In this document: positions 18,356-26,822 of the stretch, piece after piece
Position numbering within the stretch: position 1 is the stretch's first letter
How the letters are laid out: each line of letters starts with the position of its first letter
Source of the DNA: Chitinophagaceae bacterium
Lineage (GTDB): Bacteria; Bacteroidota; Bacteroidia; Chitinophagales; UBA10324
Length of the DNA: 64,000 nt
Assembly (NCBI GenBank): GCA_016717285.1
Contig: JADKFU010000002.1
Location: forward strand, 340,811-404,810
Reading direction: 5' to 3'
Notes under the pieces: generated by a model
Database searches by the model: none
The model's input: the letters and a program-made list of their open reading frames with translations, nothing else
Told to the model about the DNA's origin: nothing
Position numbers and translations under genes: made by a program

Positions 18356-19846
18356 TTACTTCTTCTTTTTAGGAGTTTCAAATTCTTTTCCGGAAGGGAA
18401 ATCGTTACCGGTCGGACTTCCTAATCTGACCATAGCACACCGGAAACCAAGTGTAGAGAGTGCAAGGTTTTCGTCAAGATACCTGCGGGTTCCAGGTGAA
18501 AGATAATAAGCCCTGTCAGCCCATGAACCACCTTTATAAACGCGCGCCTTATCGTTGATAAGTGAAGAAACGGAATAGTTGTATTGCACTTCAGACAGAG
18601 AATCACCGTCCAGGAAATTAATCACATCACTTCTGCGATAATTCAACCTGTTGGCGCTTTCGGCATCAGAAACAGGCACTTTTATTACCCTTCCGAGCGA
18701 GTCTTTATCAACGTGATATCCCTCTTCGTCCAAACTATCTTTCATAAAGACGTTACCACGATAGCCGTTAAAGTCGTTAGCATCATAAAAGGTATTGGCA
18801 CGATAAACATCAGATACCCATTCACTAACGTTGCCGGCCATATTATACAGACCGAAATCATTAGGCAGAAAGGAAGTTACCTGGGCAGTGATATCTGCAT
18901 TGTCATTTAAACCACCGGCTACACCCATCATATCACCATTGCCGCGTTTGAAATTCGCAAGGAAATCACCCTGCCATCCACCATGTGTAGGATCGCGCAT
19001 CTGATCACGGTTCCAGGGATAAATACGACGGTCCGTGTAAAGTTCTTCGTCTTTGTAAGGATTGTTCCCAATCAATGCTAATGCTGCATATTCCCATTCA
19101 GCCTCAGTCGGTAAACGGTATTCGGGAAGCATGATACCATCTTCCATTCTTACTTTTCTTTCTCCGGTGCCATTTGGATTAAGATCTTTCAGGTTTTTCT
19201 TTATGGCCCCCTCATATTGTCCAACGAGGTAAGAACGGGTGTTAAAGTTATCTTCGTCTATCTGACTTGGATTCTTATCCAAAATACCTTCCCGAATCAT
19301 GATTGCCTCATTTACGCGATCGGTTCTCCATGCACAATAGTCATTTGCCTGAACCCAGGTTACTCCCACCACAGGGTAATTGTTAAAAGCAGGATGACGG
19401 AAATAATACTCAACGTAAGGCTCATTGTAAGCAAGTTCATCACGCCATACCAGGGAATCCGGTAATGCACGCTTTACCACTTCAGGAAAGTCAGAGCCGA
19501 AAGTGCGATTGAGCCAGTACAGATATTCCCTGTAATGAACATTCGCCACTTCAGTTTCATCCATATAAAAAGAAGAAACGGTTATCTTTTTAGGAATGTT
19601 ATCGAAATCGTAGGTGAGGTTTTGTTCTGTGTTACCCATTACGAAGGAACCACCTTCCACAAGTGTTAAACCCGGGCCGGTTTCCTGGCCATCAAAATCC
19701 CTGACTTCAAAACCACCCCACTTGCTGTCGTTGTAGTTCCAGCCTGTGGTTGCTGATTTCTCTTTTTTACAAGAGCTCAGTGAAAAAAGAAGGGCTGCTG
19801 ATATCATTATCAGCGAACCGGTAGTGTTAAGTGACCGCTTCAGCAT
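18356..19846 (-). CDS. gldJ: GldJ-type gliding motility/T9SS lipoprotein (SUMF1/FGE-like fold)
   Basis: GldJ is an outer-membrane lipoprotein of the gliding-motility/T9SS machinery with a formylglycine-generating-enzyme-like fold. Seen here: a lipobox-type signal (LLFSLSSCKKE, lipid Cys near residue 26), the GldJ hallmark TTGWNYNDSKWGGFEV, then LVEGGSFVMGN, YRLPTEAEWEYAA, GLYNMAGNVSEWVSDVY and RVYKGGSWADRAYYL. GldJ and the related GldK lack sulfatase-activating function in known systems, so no enzymatic role is claimed. At 496 residues it is slightly shorter than the flavobacterial protein. It lies beside porP/sprF (-) and divergent porU-porV, the T9SS neighbourhood known from other Bacteroidota. 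An excellent -7 element (TACATTTG) lies 36 bases upstream. Confidence 0.88.
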   Translation of the reverse strand: MLKRSLNTTGSLIMISAALLFSLSSCKKEKSATTGWNYNDSKWGGFEVRDFDGQETGPGLTLVEGGSFVMGNTEQNLTYDFDNIPKKITVSSFYMDETEVANVHYREYLYWLNRTFGSDFPEVVKRALPDSLVWRDELAYNEPYVEYYFRHPAFNNYPVVGVTWVQANDYCAWRTDRVNEAIMIREGILDKNPSQIDEDNFNTRSYLVGQYEGAIKKNLKDLNPNGTGERKVRMEDGIMLPEYRLPTEAEWEYAALALIGNNPYKDEELYTDRRIYPWNRDQMRDPTHGGWQGDFLANFKRGNGDMMGVAGGLNDNADITAQVTSFLPNDFGLYNMAGNVSEWVSDVYRANTFYDANDFNGYRGNVFMKDSLDEEGYHVDKDSLGRVIKVPVSDAESANRLNYRRSDVINFLDGDSLSEVQYNYSVSSLINDKARVYKGGSWADRAYYLSPGTRRYLDENLALSTLGFRCAMVRLGSPTGNDFPSGKEFETPKKKK

Positions 19847-19881
19847 GCTAAGTTATAATTACGTGAAGAGAGAGGTAAACG

Positions 19882-19889
19882 CAAATGTA
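19882..19889 (-). promoter_or_regulatory. Candidate -7 element for gldJ
   Basis: On the minus strand the sequence reads TACATTTG, a perfect match to TAnnTTTG, 36 bases upstream of the gldJ start. No TTG lies at the usual 19-20 base distance upstream, so only half of the promoter is supported. Confidence 0.4.
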
Positions 19890-20010
19890 AATTATTTATT
19901 TCAAAATTATCAGCATTCGCTGCTAAAAGGAATGTTACGATAAGTAAGGGTTTTAACAGGAGTAAAAATGCTAAAGCTATAAACTGACCGATGGTTGATT
20001 GTTTAGTTCG

Positions 20011-21003
20011 CTAAAATACTTCCGGGCAATCACTGAATTTCTTTGCATTCCTCTTGAATTGCACTTTTCTGGAATCGTGTAAGTTCATTACCACCGACAA
20101 TTCGTGAGTGCCACCTGTACTTTCCAGATTGGAAATAGTAGCGTCATAACTATATCCAAATTTAAAAATACCCTTTCGCAAACCTGTCATAAATATCATT
20201 GCATCATTGTTTCCAAAAGCCGATCTGAAGTAAATGCCGCCATATATCAATCCAATACCGAGAATAGCACCAATGTTTAACTGTTTAAAGGTTTCCTGCT
20301 GAGCAAATAAAAGGTTGGGTGAAAAATATACGGGCGTCTTGGCTCCTTTTTTCGAGTGCAGTTCAATGCCGATATTTGCGCCTATTCGCACTGGCCATGG
20401 ACTTACTTGTGATGAAATGAAAGATTCGTTGGGGGAAGTAACATGTTTGGCAGATAATCCTGCGTAGAAACTCCTTGTATAAAAAACGATTCCACCACCA
20501 ATATCAGCAATACCTTTCGAGGTAACATCAGGCATATCAGCGGATATACCACCAGTCGTAGAACCGTTATACGGATTGATATTTTCGGCAAATATCAATT
20601 GACTGGCATCAATTCTTTTTTGGACAAATGATATTTGTGCTGCTGCTTTAATGCCAAAATTTTTACTGAGGTTAAGCTGGTAAGAATAAATGCCGGAAGC
20701 GCCTGTTGCAGTTAACAATCCGTTGGCCTGCCTGTCAGTTGCGACCAAAACACCAATGCCGCCATTTAATGCATCAATGTTCTGATCATAAGATGCCGTA
20801 TAAGTAACATAAGCATCATTAAGTGCTGCCCACTGATTTCTATAATTCATACAAAAACGCGGACCTTCTCCCACACCTGCATAGGCGGGGTTCAGGTAAA
20901 GTGGTGAATTAAAAAACTGGCTGAATTCCACATCCTGTGCAAGCGTATTTGCCAGAAAGCAACGGAATAAAATAATGCCTAATATTGCGCGTTTCAGAAC
21001 CAA
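20011..21003 (-). CDS. PorP/SprF-family T9SS outer-membrane protein
   Basis: This 330-residue beta-barrel protein belongs to the PorP/SprF family, whose members sit in the outer membrane and link T9SS or gliding components to the surface. Visible: a signal peptide (CFLANTLAQ), the family opening DVEFSQFFNSPLYLNPAYAG, YRNQWAALNDAYVTYTASYD, and alternating strands ending GIFKFGYSYDATISNLESTGGTHE. Genomes of this phylum carry many copies, so the exact orthologue (PorP or SprF) cannot be fixed. Between gldJ (same strand) and divergent porU, it is part of the T9SS locus. Codon use and composition match its neighbours. Confidence 0.9.
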   Translation of the reverse strand: MVLKRAILGIILFRCFLANTLAQDVEFSQFFNSPLYLNPAYAGVGEGPRFCMNYRNQWAALNDAYVTYTASYDQNIDALNGGIGVLVATDRQANGLLTATGASGIYSYQLNLSKNFGIKAAAQISFVQKRIDASQLIFAENINPYNGSTTGGISADMPDVTSKGIADIGGGIVFYTRSFYAGLSAKHVTSPNESFISSQVSPWPVRIGANIGIELHSKKGAKTPVYFSPNLLFAQQETFKQLNIGAILGIGLIYGGIYFRSAFGNNDAMIFMTGLRKGIFKFGYSYDATISNLESTGGTHELSVVMNLHDSRKVQFKRNAKKFSDCPEVF

Positions 21004-21125
21004 AATTCAATTCAGAAGTTTTATTGTAACTTTAAATTAGCCTGAAATAATAATCATAACCTGCCGTTAAAGAAAGACATTTTTCAGGAATCACCTTTGA
21101 AATCCCCAATTGTTTGCCGCTAATC

Positions 21126-24100
21126 ATGAGAAATTTTTCCGTACTTATTTTGTTTCTTATTATTCATTCCACCTCGTGGGCTCAGATTATTTCGCCGGTT
21201 CAAACGCTTAACTGGTCTGATACATTGCAAAGCCTTGAATTTTCAGATTATAAGCTTCATGATGTACTATATTTTAACGGAGCTTCTTATGATGATCAAA
21301 ATTATGGGTACCTGCCATTTTATTTTGAATCAGTCGCCGTTCCGTCGGATGGAATACCTGTCGTGGAGTTGACTGATGAAGTATATGCACCTGCAATTCT
21401 TAAAAGAGGTTCGTTTCCCGTGGATTTCTTTAAATCAGTAGAAAATGTACCAGTCGTTAAAGCAGGTGTGGGTTATGAAATGAAGAAGCCGGTTCTTCAA
21501 CTTTCAATTGTTCCCTTCCGGAAAAATCAATCCACAGGAGTAGTGGAAAAATTGATTTCTTTTCGATACAGCATAACCATGACACCTTCAAATACGGTTT
21601 CAAATGTTCGCGGAGGTGAAGAATTTGCTTCGCATTCTGTGCTTGCCAATGGTACCTGGTATAAAATTTCCGTAAAGAATGATGGTGTTTTCAAGCTGGA
21701 TAAGAATTTTCTTGATGCATTGGGAATCAATACCACTTCTATAGATCCAAGAAATATCCGGATCTATGGAAATGGCGGAGGCATGCTTCCGGAACCCAAT
21801 GCCACCTTCAGGTATGATGATCTGCAAGAGAATGCCATAAAAGTGAGTGGAGAAGAAGACGGGCGATTTGATGCTGCTGATTATGTTCAGTTTTATGCAA
21901 GGGGACCACATCGTTGGGTGTATGATGCTACCGCGAAAAAATTTGTTCACCAGTTGAATATCTATGCAAATGAAGCTTGCTATTTTATTACTACCGATTT
22001 AGGAGCAGGGAAGAGAATTACAGAACTCGCTTCCGCTGTTGAATCACCTACTCTGCAGGTTACCACTTTTGATGATCGCGCTTTTCATGAGGTGGAACTG
22101 GAAAATTTTCTCGAAAGTGGCAGAGATTGGTATGGCGAATCTTTTGAGTTTGAAACTTCGCAACCATTCTCGTTCAGTTTCAGCAACGTGGTAACTACCA
22201 CTCCGGTTAAGGTAACAGCAACAGTAGCGTCCAAAAGCATTTACGCTTCCAATACCTTCACAATGTCTGCATTGGGTCAAACCATCGATGCCGAAAGTAT
22301 TTCTAAAGTCTGTAGTGACTATACTTGTCCATTTGCAAATGTGACAAAGCTGGAAGGTGAGTTTGTGACCGCGTCCGGAAATTTTGACGTGAACCTCGTA
22401 TACACAAGAAATGCACAGGACGCCGTTGGATGGCTTAATTATATGGAAGTGAACCTGCAACGAAATTTATCCTGGACAGGATCTCAAATGAGCTTTAGAA
22501 ATGTTGCTTCGTGGTTGCCTGGTAATATTGTTCAATATTCCGTGAGCAATACAAATTCTTCACTGCTGATTCTAGATGTAACAGATCCGATTAATTGTCG
22601 CCGGCAGGCTACGGTAGCTAATGGTAATCAACTCCAGTTCACGGCGTTGGGTGATACGCTTCATGAATATGTTATCTTCTCTGACAATGAAGGAATTACT
22701 CCAACTGCTATCGGAAAAATTTCAAACCAGGATTTACATGGTTTACCGCAGGCGAGCTACCTGATTGTGACTCCGGGAAGCTTATTGTCGTTTGCTAATC
22801 AACTGGCAGATTTTCACCGGTCAAAATCCGGCCTAACGGTAAATGTGGTCACAGTTGATCAGATTTACAATGAGTATTCCAGCGGAACGCAGGATATTGT
22901 TGCCATCCGCGATTTTACACGCATGTTTTACAAAAGAGCAGGAACTGACCCACAGTTGTTGCCCAAATATATCTGCCTTTTTGGTGATGGCTCTTACGAC
23001 AATAAAGGAAACATAGACGGTAATAAGGGGTTGATTCCTACTTTTCAAAGCGCTAACTCGGTGAGCGCCACCAGTTCTTTTGTGAGTGATGATTTTTATG
23101 GATTGCTGGACGACAATGAAGGTGGCAATGTACTTGACCCCAATGCTAAACTGGATATTGCAATCGGACGTTTACCGGTGAATAACGAAGATCAGTCTGC
23201 AGCAATCCTGAACAAAATAAATATTTATGGTTCTTCACAGTCCTTTGGAAACTGGCGCAACGTTGTCACATTTGTTGCTGATGATGAGGATAACAATACA
23301 CACATCAAAGATGCTGATGAAGTAGCAGTGGAAGTGGCAGCAAAATATCCGGTTTATAATTTCGATAAGATTTATTTTGATTCATACCAACAGATATCTA
23401 TTCCCGGCGGAACACGTTACCCGGATGCGAATACTGCCATCAATAACAGGATTTGCAATGGTACATTACTCATGAATTACGTCGGGCATGGGGGAGTTGG
23501 TGGCTGGGCACATGAGCGAGTGCTACAGATCAGCGATATAGAAAGTTATACCAATCTGTATAAGCTTACGCTTTTTGTTACAGCAACCTGTGAGTTCAGT
23601 AAATATGACGATCCTGCTATAGAATCTGCCGGTGAGATGCTGCTCTCCAATACAAAGGGCGGCGCCATTGCACTAGTTACAACAGTACGGCTTGTGTATT
23701 CTTCCGCTAACCGGTTGATGAATCAGGGTTTTATGGATAACGTCTTTCTTCCTGTTGATGGAGTGATACCACCACTGGGAGAAGTTTTCAGAAAAGGCAA
23801 AAACAGTATTGGCGGTGATACCAATAACCGGAAATTCACGTTGCTCGGAGATCCTGCGTTAACGCTTAATTATCCAACCTTTAATGTGGTTACAACTGCT
23901 ATCAATTCGCATCCTGTAGGAACAGTGAACGACACCATCAAAGCTCTTCAACTGGTTACTATTGAAGGAAAAGTAAATGACTTGAACGGTAACGTGATGT
24001 CAGCATTCAATGGAACACTCTACCCGACTGTCTACGATAAGCCCATTACGTATCAGACACTTTCCAACGATCCGGCCAGTCAGGTTCGTAATTTCACCCT

Positions 24101-25006
24101 TCAGAAAAACATTATTTACAATGGAAAAGCCAGTGTGAAAAGCGGCATTTTTTCTTTTTCGTTTGTGGTACCTAAAGATATTTCCTATCAGTATGGTTTT
24201 GGTAAGCTGAGTTATTATGCTGAAGATGGCACTGTGGATGCGAACGGCTATAAAAATGATGTGGTAATCGGCGGAGTGAGTGATTCAGCAAGTTTTGATG
24301 ATAAAGGACCAGAAGTGAAAGTGTATATGAATGATGAAAAATTTGTGCGTGGTGGAATAACGGATGAAAGTCCGAGCGTACTGGTAAAGCTAAATGATGC
24401 CAATGGGGTGAATACAGTAGGCACCGGAATTGGCCACGATATTGCAGGCACCTTGGACAACGATTCAAAAATACGCTTGTGATGAATGATTTTTACAGTG
24501 CCGACCTTGATAGCTATCAATCCGGTGAAGCAAGATATCCTTTGAGCAGCATGAGTGAAGGATTACATACCATAGTTGTAAAAGCCTGGGACGTTTACAA
24601 CAATTCATCGGAAGGCAGTACGGAGTTTATTGTTTCCACCTCTGCAGAATTGGCACTGGCGCATGTGCTGAATTATCCGAATCCATTCACAACACGCACT
24701 GAATTCATGTTTGAGCACAATATGCCCGGTCAAATGCTCGATGTGATGGTGCAGGTTTATACTATTTCCGGTAAACTGGTGAAAACTATTCAGCAATCTG
24801 TGATGCCGGAAATGGTTGCTTTCAACGGTACCGGATGCAGCGATGCAGGAACCGCAGGAGGCTACAGGGTTAACGGTATTTTCTGGGATGGAAAAGATGA
24901 CTATGGAGATGTGATAGGTAAAGGAGTTTACGTATACAAGCTGACTGTTCAGGCAGACAATGGAATGAAGGCCGATACCTTTGAAAAATTGGTCATTCTC
25001 AAATAA
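21126..25006 (+). CDS. porU: PorU, T9SS C-terminal signal peptidase/sortase (one-base frameshift)
   Basis: PorU is the C25-family (gingipain-like) outer-membrane enzyme that removes T9SS sorting domains and attaches cargo. I use the ATG at 21126; an upstream TTG at 21114 is less likely. Signal peptide LILFLIIHSTSWAQ; catalytic pair His788 in NYVGHGGVGGWAHE and Cys822 in FVTATCEFSKYDDP; YPNPFTTRTEF marks the C-terminal domain. The frame breaks near 24467-24471: frame one stops at 24482 while the protein continues in another frame (MNDFYSADLDSYQSG) to 25006. Adding one A to the A5 run restores ...DNDSKNTLVMNDFY, which fits the family. The gene is therefore probably intact in the cell and the break a base-calling slip. 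Full length would be about 1294 residues. porV follows by 51 bases. Confidence 0.87.
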
Positions 25007-25018
25007 AACTTAACTTTG
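24989..25018 (+). promoter_or_regulatory. Promoter of porV inside the 3' end of porU
   Basis: TTG at 24989-24991 and TAACTTTG at 25011-25018 are separated by exactly 19 bases and match the Bacteroidota consensus TTG-N19-TAnnTTTG. The -33 part lies in the last codons of porU. The leader to the porV ATG would be about 30 bases, so porV can be transcribed independently of porU. Confidence 0.7.
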
Positions 25019-25057
25019 CCCGCTTTTTAATCAACCAAAAAACAAGTAGAATTTTTG

Positions 25058-26251
25058 ATGAAAAGGACTTATCAATTACGAACAGCAACGGTTTTTATAT
25101 TACTGGCAACAACATTTATTGGTGTTACTGCAAAAGCACAAACTGCTGCTGATTCATTAGATGGCCGTGTAAATGTGATAAATACCGCTGTACCATTTTT
25201 GCGAATTGCTCCTGATGCCAGATCGGGTGCCATGGGCGATGTTGGATTGGGGCTATCTGCAGATGCCAATGCGATTTTCTGGAATACAGCAAAAATCACT
25301 TTCGCAGAAAATAAACTTGCTATGGGCGTAACCTACACGCCCTGGCTAAGAGCGCTGGTAAGTGATATCTACCTGGCATCGCTCGGAGGCTATTACAAAG
25401 TGGATGATAACTCGGCACTTGCATTCGGACTTCGTTATTTTTCTTTGGGAAGCATCACTTTTACAAGTACTACCGGGCAGGTGATAGGAGATTTTAATCC
25501 ACAGGAATTTGCCATTGATCTTGGATATTCAAGGAAGCTTGCCACACATTTAAGTGTCGGTCTCAATCTTGGTTTTGTTTATTCAAATCTTGCTGCATCT
25601 TATGTAGTGAATAATGTTCCGATTAAAGCCGGTAAAGCTGTGAAAGCAGATCTTTCTACATTTTATACGCATCCTGCAAAATTTGGAAGTAAAACCAAGG
25701 GTTCCTACAACATCGGATTAACGGTTGCCAACATCGGAAATAAGATCACTTATACCGAATCTGCTGAGAATAAAGATTTTCTTCCTTGTAATCTTGGGCT
25801 TGGTAGTGGCATCACCTTCCAGTTTGATGACTATAATAAACTCTCCTTTAATCTTGACTTTAACAAATTACTTGTGCCAACTCCTGACTCTGCAGGCGAT
25901 TACCGAAGCCTTTCTACAGTAGAAGGAATATTTACCTCCTTTACTGATGCACCAGGTGGATTTTCTGAAGAAATGAGAGAAATTATGATTTCAACAGGAG
26001 CGGAATACTGGTACCGTGAGTTATTCTCCGTTCGTGCAGGATTTTTCTATGAAGATAAAACCAAAGGTGCCCGTCAATATATTACGGCCGGATTCGGTAT
26101 CAAATACAATGTGTTCGGTTTGAATTTTTCTTACCTGATTCCTACTTCCAGTCAGAAAACACCGCTTGATAATACATTGCGTTTCTCTTTATTGTTTGAT
26201 TTTGATGCAATGAAAAAAGCACCTGAAGAAGCACCTTCAGATAGCGAATAA
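25058..26251 (+). CDS. porV: PorV (LptO), T9SS outer-membrane shuttle protein
   Basis: PorV is the FadL-like beta-barrel that collects T9SS substrates from the translocon and partners with PorU. Seen: signal peptide ending near FIGVTAKAQ, the family opening INTAVPFLRIAPDARSGAMG, GLSADANAIFWNTAK, and many short amphipathic strands ending in LRFSLLFDFDAM. Start at the ATG at 25058; a TTG one codon upstream also exists. Length (about 397 residues) is typical. It follows porU by 51 bases but also has its own consensus promoter. ispF follows after 51 bases on the same strand, which may be chance or read-through. Confidence 0.92.
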   Translation: MKRTYQLRTATVFILLATTFIGVTAKAQTAADSLDGRVNVINTAVPFLRIAPDARSGAMGDVGLGLSADANAIFWNTAKITFAENKLAMGVTYTPWLRALVSDIYLASLGGYYKVDDNSALAFGLRYFSLGSITFTSTTGQVIGDFNPQEFAIDLGYSRKLATHLSVGLNLGFVYSNLAASYVVNNVPIKAGKAVKADLSTFYTHPAKFGSKTKGSYNIGLTVANIGNKITYTESAENKDFLPCNLGLGSGITFQFDDYNKLSFNLDFNKLLVPTPDSAGDYRSLSTVEGIFTSFTDAPGGFSEEMREIMISTGAEYWYRELFSVRAGFFYEDKTKGARQYITAGFGIKYNVFGLNFSYLIPTSSQKTPLDNTLRFSLLFDFDAMKKAPEEAPSDSE

Positions 26252-26302
26252 AGGCATGATCAGGTTCATGTTCTCTCTTTCTCAGTTTAAATAGTTCCTT
26301 CC

Positions 26303-26782
26303 TTGTCAGTTAGAGTTGGATTTGGATTCGATGTGCACCGCTTAGTTGCCGGAAGACCCATGGTACTTGGCGGAGTCGTGATTCCGTTTTCAAAAGGACC
26401 TGACGGTCATTCGGATGCCGATGTGTTGATTCATGCTATCTGTGATGCGTTGCTGGGTGCAGCCGGACTACGTGATATTGGATTTCATTTTCCCGATACG
26501 GACAGTTCGTATAAAAATATAGACAGCAAATTATTGTTGAAAGAGGTGATGATTCAGGTTGCAATAAAAAAATATAAAGTGGGGAATATCGATGTTACCC
26601 TTTGCCTTGAACAACCTAAAATAAATCCACACATTCCCGACATGAAAAAAGTGTTGGCTGAAGCACTTGCCATTCAGCAAGATGATATTTCAATCAAAGC
26701 AACCACTAATGAACGCATGGGATTTATTGGCCGCGAAGAAGGCGTTGCCGCATATGCTGTAGTTCTACTTGAATCCTGTTAA
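26303..26782 (+). CDS. ispF: 2-C-methyl-D-erythritol 2,4-cyclodiphosphate synthase
   Basis: IspF converts CDP-methylerythritol 2-phosphate to the cyclic diphosphate in the MEP isoprenoid pathway, as a cytoplasmic homotrimer. The 159-residue product is full length, with metal ligands in GFGFDVHRLV (Asp and His), the SDADVLIHAICDALLGA helix with the third His, the DIGFHFPDTD loop, and ATTNERMGFIGREEG near the end. The start is TTG at 26303: a stop lies at 26288-26290 in frame and no ATG or GTG fits in between except a GTT codon, while the family start aligns right here. A non-ATG start is therefore the simplest reading. Confidence 0.93.
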   Translation: MSVRVGFGFDVHRLVAGRPMVLGGVVIPFSKGPDGHSDADVLIHAICDALLGAAGLRDIGFHFPDTDSSYKNIDSKLLLKEVMIQVAIKKYKVGNIDVTLCLEQPKINPHIPDMKKVLAEALAIQQDDISIKATTNERMGFIGREEGVAAYAVVLLESC

Positions 26783-26822
26783 TTCCTGCGTTGTATTGCA
26801 ACTTCAACAACCTGAGAAAAAA

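Noticed and set aside
18356..19846. Formylglycine-generating enzyme (sulfatase maturation)
   Set aside because: The TTGWNYNDSKWGGFEV hallmark and lipoprotein signal point to GldJ; the neighbouring porU/porV also fit.
24479..25006. Separate small gene downstream of porU
   Set aside because: It is the continuation of porU after a one-base frame change; it lacks a start signal and has no independent family.
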